Numbered from the stretch's first letter, positions 43,857 to 52,392 are shown. The stretch is 64,000 bases of DNA from JBCFBK01 sp038562555 (GCA_038562555.1 JBCFBK010000005.1:1-64000); one strand, 5' to 3'. Notes: generated from the sequence alone by a model not told the origin. A program made the numbers and translations.

Positions 43857-45911
43857 ATGAAAGAAGCATTTGAAGTTGAGCATCCCGATCTTGCGCTCAG
43901 TCCCTACACAGGGATGTCTAAAAAGCACTATATTGAACTGGCAAAATACTTGCTGAATCGAGCTTTTAAGTATGTCGATTCAATTGATGCGCCACTGACA
44001 TTCCCCATCGTTCCGGGTAAAACCTATCCACAGCCCGATGCGCCGGACTGGCGATACCGGGCTGCAGAGTTCGAAGCGCTGGAGCGGACCTTCACCCTGG
44101 CAGGTCCGCTGATCCATGTTGATCCGGAAATCCGGATAAAAGGGATCAGACTGAGGGATTATTACTGCAAACAGCTTTACAACACCTTTACCCCCAGCCA
44201 TTCCAACTCGCTGCCGTTGCCGGAAGAGCTGCCCGACTCCAATTACCAGTTTACCTGTGAGTTCGGAGGACTGTTTAAAACCCTGCTCCTGTTGCCGGAT
44301 ACCATCTGGCCGCATTTTACGGAAAAACAACGGAACGAAATGGTCGTGACCATTTCAAAATGGGCGCACCACCGCACCACGCAGAATAACTGGCGGATCT
44401 TTAACATCATCGCCCTTTCGTTCCTGAAGAAATACGGGTATAAGATCGATGATGAACTGTTAAAAAGCCACCTCCTGTGGGTTGCCTCTTACCATTCCGG
44501 AAACGGCTGGTATTTGGAACAGACCTACAATTATTATTCGATCAGCCTCTTTATTGTCTATACCACGATCTGGAACCGCACGTTCGGCGATGAACATTAT
44601 CCGGAAATAGCGGCGCTGATCGAACGGTCTGCCCAGAAACTGATGGAATCGATCGCCAGTTTTTTCGGCCGCGACGGGTATATCAATATGTGGTCAAGAA
44701 GTATTTGTTACCGTACCTGGGTTTCGGGGGCTTTCCCGGTTTCGTTTATGCTGAAGAACCCGTCCCTGCTCGATGCCGGCTGGGCGCGGCGTCTTTGCTC
44801 GGGTTCCCTGCTTCAGTTTGTGAGCCGGAAGGAATTCTATTGTAACGGGATCCCAAGCCTTGGTTTTTACGGACAAAAGGAATATATGGTACAGGATTAC
44901 AGTTGTGCGGGTAGTCCGTTCCTGATGTTCCTGCCGTTTATCTGTCTGGCGCTGCCCGATGATTCACCATTTTGGACCGCTAAGGAAAATGAAGGGATGT
45001 GGGAAACCCTGGGCGATAAATCGCATAAGGTTGTCCTGGAGAACCCGGGGCTGGTTCTGGTGAATCACGGAAAAACCGGAGCATCCGAGATCATACCGGG
45101 GAAAGTGTATTACGACGATCCCAACTATTCCAAGCTGGTTTATAACACCCATTTTCCCTGGGAGGATCATGATCCGGCGGGTGGGACGGCCATGGAATAC
45201 AGCTTTCGCAGCCATGACCCGCGTGACACACGCGGAGATGATGTCAATTTTTACCTCACCGGGAAAAAAGTGGCCAACGATTCGGAAAAAAACCGTTTTT
45301 TCACGATTTCCCAAAGTATGCTATATAACGGTGTCCGAAAAGACGTGCTATACCGGCAGGCGATTATGCGCAGACCTCCCAATAATGGCGTGGGTTATAT
45401 CATCGATCTGGCCGAAATCACGATTCCCGGCGGCGTCGTACGCGTTGACCGTTCGCGCCTGGCCTTCGAGTATGAACTGACGCTTGGCCATTTTGGATTG
45501 CCTCACTTGAACGGCAGTGCTGCCGTTGTTAACCGGTTCGAAGATGACAACAAAAAGGTGATTACCGCTTCCATTCCCGGAAGGCGTGTCGCATTGATCT
45601 GCTATCGCGGCTGGGATGAACTGGATCATCTCGTCCATCAAAACCGCAACGCCGAGGCTGACGTAAGTACGGTAATTTTTTCCCGTAAAAAGAGGATGGC
45701 AAAGAATCCTCCCATGGAAATCATGATTTCGGTGATGCTGCACCGGACCGATGATCTGGAATGGACGGACGAAGAACTGTCGCCTGTAAAGGATATCCGG
45801 ATCATGGAAATCATGCACGGTATTTCTCCTTTGGGCGCGATTATCACCTTACAAGACGGAAAGGAATATGAAATCGATTTTGCTGATATCGACGGTAAAA
45901 GGACCTGCTAG
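43857..45911 (+). CDS. DUF2264-family protein
   Basis: 684 residues and no signal peptide, so cytoplasmic, unlike its neighbours. The N-terminal 350 residues look like an alpha/alpha toroid (KHYIELAKYLLNRAFKYVD, RTTQNNWRIFNIIALSFLKK, HSGNGWYLEQTYNYYSIS, FFGRDGYINMWSRSICYR). The C-terminal half is beta-rich (GKVYYDDPNYSKLVYNTHFP, GTAMEYSFRSHDPR). This matches DUF2264, whose layout recalls heparinase-like polysaccharide lyases and unsaturated-sugar hydrolases. It would be the intracellular step of the pathway. Reaction unproven; no catalytic residue is named. Confidence 0.85.
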   Translation: MKEAFEVEHPDLALSPYTGMSKKHYIELAKYLLNRAFKYVDSIDAPLTFPIVPGKTYPQPDAPDWRYRAAEFEALERTFTLAGPLIHVDPEIRIKGIRLRDYYCKQLYNTFTPSHSNSLPLPEELPDSNYQFTCEFGGLFKTLLLLPDTIWPHFTEKQRNEMVVTISKWAHHRTTQNNWRIFNIIALSFLKKYGYKIDDELLKSHLLWVASYHSGNGWYLEQTYNYYSISLFIVYTTIWNRTFGDEHYPEIAALIERSAQKLMESIASFFGRDGYINMWSRSICYRTWVSGAFPVSFMLKNPSLLDAGWARRLCSGSLLQFVSRKEFYCNGIPSLGFYGQKEYMVQDYSCAGSPFLMFLPFICLALPDDSPFWTAKENEGMWETLGDKSHKVVLENPGLVLVNHGKTGASEIIPGKVYYDDPNYSKLVYNTHFPWEDHDPAGGTAMEYSFRSHDPRDTRGDDVNFYLTGKKVANDSEKNRFFTISQSMLYNGVRKDVLYRQAIMRRPPNNGVGYIIDLAEITIPGGVVRVDRSRLAFEYELTLGHFGLPHLNGSAAVVNRFEDDNKKVITASIPGRRVALICYRGWDELDHLVHQNRNAEADVSTVIFSRKKRMAKNPPMEIMISVMLHRTDDLEWTDEELSPVKDIRIMEIMHGISPLGAIITLQDGKEYEIDFADIDGKRTC

Positions 45912-45948
45912 TTTTGGCAGAATGATGCAGTTGGTAATCAAAAAAATT

Positions 45949-45956
45949 TACTTTTG
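45949..45956 (+). promoter_or_regulatory. -7 box upstream of the lipoprotein oxidoreductase gene
   Basis: TACTTTTG fits TAnnTTTG; a TTG lies 15 bp upstream (45931-45933), a short spacing. It is 38 bp before the ATG at 45995 and suggests a promoter inside the cluster. Confidence 0.5.
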
Positions 45957-45994
45957 TATTGGTAATAACTAAATCTATCAAAAAAACGGTTAAT

Positions 45995-47407
45995 ATGACA
46001 CATCAATCCCGTCGTTTACTGATCCTCTCTGTCGTCATTATGGCTGGTTGTTCAGGAGGTGAAAAGAAAGCTGACCAGCAGGAAGAACCATCTCCTGAAT
46101 TCACAGGAGCCAAAGGCGAAGTCAAACTAATGATTGCTGATCCCGGGCACTTTCATGCTGCCCTGGTGCAGAAGACTATGTACGATCAGGTCGATTCGAC
46201 CGTCTATGTGTATGCTCCGGAAGGCCCCGACGTGCAGGGGCACCTGAACCAGATCGAAAGCTTTAATACGCGTGAACAGCATCCCACTTCCTGGGTAAAC
46301 AAGGTTTATACCGGTGATGATTTCTTTCAGAAAATGCTTGCTGAAAAACCGGGGAATGTACTCATCCTTTCAGGTAACAATGCCCGGAAGATCGACTATA
46401 TCAAAGCTGCTGCCGATTCGGGGATTAACATCTTTGCGGATAAACCGATGGTCATCGATACCGCAGGCTTTGTCCTGCTTGAAGAGGCATTCAGGGTGGC
46501 CGAAGAAAAAGGGATATTGCTTTACGACATCATGACAGAACGCTATGAAATTACCACGGTCGTTCAGCGTGAACTGTCAAAAATGGCGGAAGTGTTTGGC
46601 ACCCTGAAAGATGGTACGGCCGAAGAACCGGCCATCACCAAGGAGAGTGTTCACCATTTTTTTAAGGACGTGGCCGGCAAACCGATTAAGCGGCCGTCGT
46701 GGTTCTTTGATACCAAACAACAAGGCGAGGGCATAGTTGATGTGACGACTCATCTGGTCGACCTGATTCAGTGGGAAGCTTTTCCTGAACAGATTCTTCA
46801 GAAACCGGATGTGGAAATGGTACAGGCGCGGCGTTGGCCGACGGTTATTACTCCGGATCAGTTTAAAAAAGTCACGCAGGCCGAGACGTATCCCGATTAT
46901 CTGCAGAAAGATGTGACGGACGGAAAGCTGCAGGTTTATTCCAATGGGGAAATCATTTATAAGCTGAAAGGGAAGTACGCCAAGGCATCGGTAATCTGGA
47001 ATTTTCAGGCACCGGCCGGAGCGGGCGATACCCATTACAGCATCATGCGGGGAACCGTCAGTGATCTGATCATCAGGCAGGGGAAAGAAGAGAATTACAA
47101 GCCCACGGTGTTTGTTCAATTTACCGGTGATGGCGATGCCGTCACTTTCGAAGCCGTTTTAAGAAAAGCCGTGGAACAGGACATGGAACCCAATTATCCC
47201 GGATTGAAGCTAAAGAAGGTAAAAGACGGTATGTGGACGGTGGAAGTCCCCGATCAATATAAAGTAGGACACGAGGCTCACTTCGGGCAGGTAACCGAAA
47301 AGTACCTGAAATGCCTGATCGACGGTAAGCTGCCCGATTGGGAAGTTCCGAATATGATCACCAAATACTATACGACGACTCAGGCCTTGAAGATGGCCAC
47401 GAAATAA
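45995..47407 (+). CDS. Lipoprotein Gfo/Idh/MocA-like oxidoreductase
   Basis: 470 residues from the ATG at 45995; an upstream frame start at 45959 lies inside the -7 region. Lipoprotein signal LLILSVVIMAGCSGG (Cys19), so it is probably anchored to the outer-membrane inner face or cell surface. The N-terminal region lacks a standard GxGxxG loop: the corresponding text is IADPGHFHAALVQ. The EKP motif is DKP (149-151, NIFADKPMVID). The C-terminal domain (GVDVTTHLVDLIQWE-like block, then YSIMRGTVSDLII) resembles the 'putative oxidoreductase C-terminal' family. Whether it still binds NAD(P) is uncertain. Last gene of the cluster. Confidence 0.85.
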   Translation: MTHQSRRLLILSVVIMAGCSGGEKKADQQEEPSPEFTGAKGEVKLMIADPGHFHAALVQKTMYDQVDSTVYVYAPEGPDVQGHLNQIESFNTREQHPTSWVNKVYTGDDFFQKMLAEKPGNVLILSGNNARKIDYIKAAADSGINIFADKPMVIDTAGFVLLEEAFRVAEEKGILLYDIMTERYEITTVVQRELSKMAEVFGTLKDGTAEEPAITKESVHHFFKDVAGKPIKRPSWFFDTKQQGEGIVDVTTHLVDLIQWEAFPEQILQKPDVEMVQARRWPTVITPDQFKKVTQAETYPDYLQKDVTDGKLQVYSNGEIIYKLKGKYAKASVIWNFQAPAGAGDTHYSIMRGTVSDLIIRQGKEENYKPTVFVQFTGDGDAVTFEAVLRKAVEQDMEPNYPGLKLKKVKDGMWTVEVPDQYKVGHEAHFGQVTEKYLKCLIDGKLPDWEVPNMITKYYTTTQALKMATK

Positions 47408-47445
47408 CGGATTAAGGCGTCTGACTGCATTGGCGCAGCCGGTCG

Positions 47446-47483
47446 AAAAAAGATCCGGTCCTTTGAACAGGCCGGATCTTTTT
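47446..47483. terminator. Bidirectional terminator between convergent genes
   Basis: AAAAAGATCCGG pairs with CCGGATCTTTTT, closing the cluster and the convergent aldo/keto reductase gene. Confidence 0.85.
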
Positions 47484-47487
47484 ATAT

Positions 47488-48498
47488 TCAGGCTTCTTCC
47501 TTTTTGAAATATTCAACGCTTCCCGTCATCGCAATGGCCTTCACTTTTTCGGCCAGCGCGGTTCGTTGCTCCTGTGTCAGTTCGCTGAAATTGCGGGCCA
47601 GTTCGATTTTTTCGCGCATGAAGGTAGCATTTTCATTGCCCGATATGAGCACTGAGACGGGCAGCGACCAGACGAAATACATGGCTTCGCGGATACTCAT
47701 ATAATTTGGCACCACCGGATCATCACTCCTCCAGCCTGCTTCTTTCTTTTCCCTGAAAAAGCGGCCGTCGGCCAGCGACTTAATTGAAGTGATGGCCATA
47801 TTCCGTTCGAGCGCCGCGGGCATTACGTTCTGAATAAAGCTGAAATAAGACTGGTCCAGTACGTTTACCGGCATCAGCACCACATCGAAAATGTCGTTCG
47901 CTTTGGTTTGTTCAAGCATCCGCGCATGGGCATTTGGATTTTGATGACCCGTAAACCCGATATAGCGGGCTTTGCCTTCCTGCTTAGCCTTCATCATCAC
48001 CTCGAGCACCCCTTCCCGAATACGGCCGTCAACATCGGCTGGGGTTTCAACAGCATGGACCTGATAAAGATCAAGATGATCGGTTTTCAGCCTCCGGAGC
48101 GTGCCTTCCAGGTGTTCCTGCACTGTTTTGGCATTCTTCCCGGTCGATTTACTGGTCAGGAAAACAAGGTCGCGGTACTTTGGCGTCAGGTACTTGCCGT
48201 AACGTTCTTCACTTCGCCCGGCGTCGTAGCTTTCGGCCGTGTCAAAAAAGCGCACGCCTCCTTCAAGCGCCGCTTCAACGACCTCCTGTGCATCACGTTC
48301 GGTAGTCCACCCGATATGATAACCCCCCACGCCCAGCATGGTTACAAATTCATTGGTCCTTCCAAGTTTTCTTTGCGGCAGGATGTTTCCCAGTCTGTCG
48401 CGTCCGGATTTTTTCTCCGTTGCAGCAAGCCCTCCCGGAATGCCGAGCCCGGCTGTTAATGCCGCGATCGATTTGATGAATAATCGTCTGTCTGCCAT
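47488..48498 (-). CDS. Exported aldo/keto reductase
   Basis: 336 residues. An N-terminal DRRLFIKSIAALTAGLG segment looks like a twin-arginine signal. The AKR barrel follows with the full tetrad: Asp86 (FFDTAES), Tyr91 (SYDAG), Lys117 (LTSKS) and His148 (LYQVHAV). Export of a reductase is unusual, but such Tat-type AKRs are common in Bacteroidota. It is convergent with the oxidoreductase cluster across a shared terminator, so any partnership with it is positional only. Substrate unknown. Confidence 0.88.
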   Translation of the reverse strand: MADRRLFIKSIAALTAGLGIPGGLAATEKKSGRDRLGNILPQRKLGRTNEFVTMLGVGGYHIGWTTERDAQEVVEAALEGGVRFFDTAESYDAGRSEERYGKYLTPKYRDLVFLTSKSTGKNAKTVQEHLEGTLRRLKTDHLDLYQVHAVETPADVDGRIREGVLEVMMKAKQEGKARYIGFTGHQNPNAHARMLEQTKANDIFDVVLMPVNVLDQSYFSFIQNVMPAALERNMAITSIKSLADGRFFREKKEAGWRSDDPVVPNYMSIREAMYFVWSLPVSVLISGNENATFMREKIELARNFSELTQEQRTALAEKVKAIAMTGSVEYFKKEEA

Positions 48499-48651
48499 AG
48501 GTGAGAAATTTAACGTTAATGTTAAGACATTGGTTGTCAGTATTTGTTCAGATCAAGACGGGATTTTTTTTCAGGCCGGAAGATTTTTTAAACAGAATTT
48601 TTGTCCTGAAATGATGTATTCAGTCAAACTGTCAGATGCTATAACCCATCG

Positions 48652-49392
48652 CTATTTACGGATCAGCTTTTTCGCAGCTTCCAGGTCGTCCGGGGTATCA
48701 ATCCCAATACTTTCAAACAAGGTCACCGCAGTTTTTATCCGATATCCGTTTTCCAGCCAGCGGAGTTGCTCCAGTGACTCTGCCAGTTCGAGCGATGAAG
48801 GACTTAATTTTGTGATTTCCTGCAGGACGTTCCGGCGATAGGCATACATGCCAAGGTGACAATAAAAGGGATGGACGTCAACCCACTGCTCAGCTTCTTT
48901 TCCGCGGATATACGGAATGGCTGACCTGCTGAAAAGAAGTGCATGCTGCCGGCTGTCGACAACTACTTTGGGACGGTTGGGATTGAAAATTTCAGCGCTG
49001 TCCGCTTTTTTTATCAGCGTGGCGATTTGCGTATCCGGATCCGAGAAACAGTTTTTCAAAGCATCCAGTTGCTCGCGGCGGACAAAAGGTTCGTCGCCCT
49101 GGATATTGATGACTACGTCAAAATCCAGTTGCTTTCCTATTTTTTCGGCTGCTTCGGCACATCGGTCAGTTCCGCTTTGGTGGTCGGGGCGGGTCATGAC
49201 CACTTTCCCCCCGAAGCTGATAACGGTTTCGGCGATCCGCTCATCGTCGGTTGCGACCCAAACCTGCTCCAGTGCGCTCAGCGCGTTTTCGCAGACATGC
49301 TGAATGATGGGTTTGGTGCCAAGCAGGGCGAGGGGCTTTCCCGGAAAGCGGGTTGACTGGTAACGGGCCGGGATGATGGCGATGTAGTTCAT
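48652..49392 (-). CDS. kdsB: 3-deoxy-manno-octulosonate cytidylyltransferase
   Basis: 246 residues from the ATG at 49392. A frame start at 49482 would add 30 residues encoded by repeat-like spacer, and is rejected because a -7 box (CAAAAGTA on the plus strand, 49412-49419) lies in that stretch. The enzyme makes CMP-Kdo from CTP and Kdo for lipopolysaccharide. Motifs: IPARYQSTRFPGKPL, VWVATDDERI, TRPDHQSGTDRCAEA, VVINIQGDEPF, HLGMYAYRR, LELAESLEQLRWLENGY. Cytoplasmic, single-gene unit. Confidence 0.97.
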   Translation of the reverse strand: MNYIAIIPARYQSTRFPGKPLALLGTKPIIQHVCENALSALEQVWVATDDERIAETVISFGGKVVMTRPDHQSGTDRCAEAAEKIGKQLDFDVVINIQGDEPFVRREQLDALKNCFSDPDTQIATLIKKADSAEIFNPNRPKVVVDSRQHALLFSRSAIPYIRGKEAEQWVDVHPFYCHLGMYAYRRNVLQEITKLSPSSLELAESLEQLRWLENGYRIKTAVTLFESIGIDTPDDLEAAKKLIRK

Positions 49393-49411
49393 TGTTGAAT
49401 GTTTAGTCAGG

Positions 49412-49419
49412 CAAAAGTA
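49412..49419 (-). promoter_or_regulatory. -7 box upstream of kdsB
   Basis: Minus strand TACTTTTG, an exact TAnnTTTG, 20 bp before the kdsB ATG. The 18-mer AGTCGTGAGTAGCGAGTC (49433-49450) lies 13 bp further upstream. Confidence 0.5.
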
Positions 49420-49429
49420 TAAAAAAGTA

Positions 49430-49556
49430 GGGAGTCGTGAGTAGCGAGTCAAATTTAGTCGTAAATCGTAAGACAGATTCACGGATTGTCTGAATACCTG
49501 ATTGTCCGAGCATCTGAATATCTAATTACTTTTATCTTCTGTCTTGCATCTTGATA
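49430..49556. repeat. Modular word-repeat spacer C
   Basis: Between divergent kdsB and the sigma54 activator. It holds AGTCGTGAGTAGCGAGTC (49433-49450, identical at 60266-60283), CGTAAATCGTAAGAC, GTCTGAATACCTGATTGTCC with ATCTGAATATCTAATTA, and TCTTGCATCTTGATAC. The words resemble those in spacers B, D and F. Confidence 0.7.
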
Positions 49557-49571
49557 CTTTTTTTAACTTTG
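49544..49571 (+). promoter_or_regulatory. Promoter of the sigma54-activator operon
   Basis: TTG (49544-49546), a 17-bp spacer, then TAACTTTG (49564-49571), an exact -7 box, 32 bp before the ATG at 49603. Confidence 0.55.
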
Positions 49572-49602
49572 CTGATTGAATAAAACAGAAGTTGCATTAC
49601 AA

Positions 49603-50835
49603 ATGGATGTTCAGGAAATAAAACAGCGGTTCGGGATTATCGGAAATGCGCCGGGACTTAACAGGGCGATTGAGGTTGCCGTGCAGGTTGCACCAACCGA
49701 CCTGTCCGTTTTGATCAGCGGGGAGAGCGGTAGCGGTAAAGAGGTTTTTCCCCAGATCATTCATAGTTTTTCTTCACGCAAGCACGGCAAATACATTGCT
49801 GTAAACTGCGGCGCCATACCGGAGGGAACGATCGATTCGGAACTTTTCGGACATGAAAAGGGTGCTTTCACGGGAGCGTTATCCGACCGGAAAGGCTATT
49901 TCGAAGAAGCCGACGGGGGAACAATTTTTCTGGATGAAATCGGGGAGTTGCCGCTTTCAACACAAGTACGCCTGTTACGTGTTCTGGAGGCAGGGGAGTT
50001 TATTAAAGTTGGATCTTCAAAGGTTTTAAAAACGAATGTCAGGATGGTTGCAGCAACCAATGTTGAACTTCCGGCAGCCATTGAAGAGGGAAAATTCCGC
50101 GAAGATCTTTATTACCGTTTAAATACGGTGCCGATCAGGGTCTTGCCACTCCGTGACCGCAAGGAAGATATTTTTCTTTTGTTCCGGAAGTTCGCGCAGG
50201 ACTTTGCCGAACGGTACCGCATGCCGCCTGTCAGGCTTGACGACGAGGCGCGCAGGGTACTCGAGGATTTCCACTGGCCCGGGAATGTCAGGCAGCTAAA
50301 AAATATTACCGAGCAGATATCTGTGATTGAGCAGGAAAGGATGATTACCGGTGAAGCCATGCGGTCCTATCTTCCCATGACTGCTTCTTCACGTTTACCT
50401 GCCTTGTATAAAGGAGTGGATGAAAAAACGTTCTCCAGTGAACGGGAGATTCTCTACCAGGTCCTGTTTGACATGAAAAAAGATATGAACGATCTGAAGA
50501 AACTGGTTCTTGATCTGATGCGGGATGGAAATCATCCGGCCGATTTTAAAGCCGAAAATGCTCAGCTCATTCATAATTTGTATAATAAGGATTCCGGACA
50601 CTTTGTTCCTGAACCGGTTCCGAAAAATCCGGTCCAGTTTGAACGGGTGAATCGTGACGACATTATGGACACCGAGGAATTCGTGGAAGAGTCACTTTCA
50701 CTGGAAGACAAGGAAATTGAATTAATCAGAAAAGCCCTTGAAAAACACAAGGGAAAACGGAAGTATGCTGCACAGGAACTGGGTATTTCAGAACGAACCC
50801 TTTACCGGAAAATTAAAGAGTATGAGATCGATTAA
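49603..50835 (+). CDS. Sigma54-dependent transcriptional activator without receiver domain
   Basis: 410 residues from the ATG at 49603. The AAA+ domain starts almost at once: Walker A GESGSGKE (40-47), GAFTGA (87-92) for sigma54 contact, Walker B GGTIFLDE (105-112), then REDLYYRLN and WPGNVRQLKN. A charged linker follows, and a C-terminal Fis-type helix-turn-helix (KRKYAAQELGISERTLYRKI). No receiver or other sensory domain is present, so activity is presumably set by level or by a partner protein. The stop overlaps the lptE start by 14 bp, giving an operon with lptE, a TPR protein and secG. This gene order is widely conserved in Bacteroidales. Confidence 0.95.
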   Translation: MDVQEIKQRFGIIGNAPGLNRAIEVAVQVAPTDLSVLISGESGSGKEVFPQIIHSFSSRKHGKYIAVNCGAIPEGTIDSELFGHEKGAFTGALSDRKGYFEEADGGTIFLDEIGELPLSTQVRLLRVLEAGEFIKVGSSKVLKTNVRMVAATNVELPAAIEEGKFREDLYYRLNTVPIRVLPLRDRKEDIFLLFRKFAQDFAERYRMPPVRLDDEARRVLEDFHWPGNVRQLKNITEQISVIEQERMITGEAMRSYLPMTASSRLPALYKGVDEKTFSSEREILYQVLFDMKKDMNDLKKLVLDLMRDGNHPADFKAENAQLIHNLYNKDSGHFVPEPVPKNPVQFERVNRDDIMDTEEFVEESLSLEDKEIELIRKALEKHKGKRKYAAQELGISERTLYRKIKEYEID

Positions 50836-51352
50836 ATCTTCGGCACTGCACCTGCCCCTGTTCATGTTGTTGCTGTTGAGCCTTCCGCTTGTGCAGGGAT
50901 GCAAGTGGTATTCGTTTACAGGGACATCCATCGACACCAACGTCATTAAAACCTTCTCTGTCGACTATTTTCCGAACCGCGCCCGTTTGGTTAACCCTAA
51001 TCTGAGCCAGCAGTTTACAGAAGCTTTGCAGGACAAACTGACCCGCCAAACGTCGATGGACATGGTTACCGAACGGGGTGACCTGGAATTCAGCGGTCAG
51101 ATTACCGGTTATGATACCCGTCCCATGAATATTCAGGAAGGTGACTTCGCTGCACAGACCAGGCTGACGGTAACTGTAAAGGTGAAATTTATTAACAATA
51201 CTAATCATGAAGACGACTGGGACAAGTCATTTTCTGCTTATGCCGATTACGAAAGTACCCGTATCCTGAGCGATGTTGAAGAAGAACTGATGGTCGAGAT
51301 TATTGAGCAGCTTACCGAAGACATTTTCAATCAATCAATCGCCAACTGGTAA
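50822..51352 (+). CDS. lptE: LptE-like LPS-assembly lipoprotein
   Basis: 176 residues from the ATG at 50822, overlapping the preceding gene by 14 bp. The lipoprotein signal ends LLLSLPLVQGCKW. The mature domain (NVIKTFSVDYFPNRARLVNP, FTEALQDKLTRQTSMDMV, DLEFSGQITGYDTRPM) fits the LptE family, which plugs the LptD barrel and delivers LPS to the outer membrane. The assignment rests on family pattern and conserved gene order. Confidence 0.88.
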   Translation: MRSIKSSALHLPLFMLLLLSLPLVQGCKWYSFTGTSIDTNVIKTFSVDYFPNRARLVNPNLSQQFTEALQDKLTRQTSMDMVTERGDLEFSGQITGYDTRPMNIQEGDFAAQTRLTVTVKVKFINNTNHEDDWDKSFSAYADYESTRILSDVEEELMVEIIEQLTEDIFNQSIANW

Positions 51353-51942
51353 TGTTATTGTCGGATTTTCATACCATTGTTAAGCATCCGGATATGCTGG
51401 ATAAAGACACGCTGCCGGTTCTTCAGGAAGTGGTGGAACGGTACCCGGCATTTCAGGCCGGATGGATGTTGTTGTTGAAAAACCTGCGCGTGATAAATAG
51501 CAACGATTTCAGGAACTACCTGCAGATTGGCGCTTTTCGGGTGGCAGACCGGCGTAAATTGTATCGTTTCCTGATGGAAAAGACCGAAAATCAGGGAAGC
51601 CAAACCCGGGAGGGCGCCGACATCCTGACACGGGAATACCTTAGCCCGGGAACTTATCATCTCAGTACCCCATCCGAACGGGGAGAGTCGCTCTCCGATC
51701 TGGCACGGTCGATCCGGAAAAAGCAGCAGGGTGAAGAAAGCTCTGCTGTGAAGCCGGAGAAAGCCGATCGCGGCGAAACGGCATCGGGCGATTTTGTAAC
51801 CGAAACTCTGGCCAAGATCTACACCCGGCAGGGTCTTTATAAGGATGCTATTCAGGCTTATGAAAAATTAAGTTTGAAATATCCGGAAAAAAATAGTTAC
51901 TTTGCGACGCAAATTGAAGAAATAAAGAAATTAACAAATTAA
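51352..51942 (+). CDS. TPR-containing protein of the lptE-secG operon
   Basis: 196 residues; the ATG overlaps the lptE stop by one base (TAATG), implying translational coupling. The N-terminal half is helical and not recognised (LQEVVERYPAFQAGWMLLLK). A low-complexity charged linker follows at about 115-145, then one clear TPR unit at the end (ETLAKIYTRQGLYKDAIQAY, EKLSLKYPEKNSYF). No signal peptide. A conserved Bacteroidota neighbour of LptE and SecG with no proven role; perhaps a scaffold. Confidence 0.8.
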   Translation: MLLSDFHTIVKHPDMLDKDTLPVLQEVVERYPAFQAGWMLLLKNLRVINSNDFRNYLQIGAFRVADRRKLYRFLMEKTENQGSQTREGADILTREYLSPGTYHLSTPSERGESLSDLARSIRKKQQGEESSAVKPEKADRGETASGDFVTETLAKIYTRQGLYKDAIQAYEKLSLKYPEKNSYFATQIEEIKKLTN

Positions 51943-51954
51943 TAAAAGGAAATC

Positions 51955-52332
51955 ATGTATACGCTGATCACCGTTCTCTTATTCATCACCTGTGTGCTTT
52001 TGATCCTGATTGTATTGGTTCAGAATTCAAAAGGTGGTGGTTTGGCCAGCAATTTTCAGTCGTCAAACCAGATCATGGGCGTTCGTAAAACCACGGATTT
52101 TCTTGAAAAAGCAACCTGGGTTCTGGCAGCGGTTTTGCTTTTTTTGTGTGTGGCAGGAAGTGCATTTATTCCGCGGTCTGCCGAAGAAGTGAATCAATCG
52201 TCGGTGAAGGATCAGATTGAAAATGCAGTCGATCCGACCACGGTACCTAATTTCCCTACACCATCACCCGATACCAACGAAACTCCTGCTAACGGGCAGA
52301 CCCCTGCAACAGAAGAGACTCCCGCGAAGTAA
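51955..52332 (+). CDS. secG: Protein translocase subunit SecG
   Basis: 125 residues with two membrane helices (about 2-22 and 52-74) around the SecG signature VLVQNSKGGGLASNF. The C-terminus carries a Pro/Thr-rich tail (about 95-125), often longer in Bacteroidota than in E. coli SecG. It is the accessory subunit of the SecYEG channel. It starts 12 bp after the TPR gene and ends the operon before a strong terminator. Confidence 0.95.
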   Translation: MYTLITVLLFITCVLLILIVLVQNSKGGGLASNFQSSNQIMGVRKTTDFLEKATWVLAAVLLFLCVAGSAFIPRSAEEVNQSSVKDQIENAVDPTTVPNFPTPSPDTNETPANGQTPATEETPAK

Positions 52333-52360
52333 GGGAGTAAGACATATTTTAAACAATCTA

Positions 52361-52392
52361 AAAAGCCCGCCTTCCCTGGAAGACGGGCTTTT
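52361..52392 (+). terminator. Terminator after secG
   Basis: AAAAGCCCG-C-CTTCC pairs with GGAAG-A-CGGGCTTTT (one mismatch) over a two-base loop, followed by T-rich sequence. Confidence 0.85.

Noticed and set aside
49393..49482. N-terminal extension of KdsB
   Set aside because: It is encoded by the word-repeat spacer and would place the kdsB -7 box inside the coding region; KdsB family proteins begin at the ATG at 49392.
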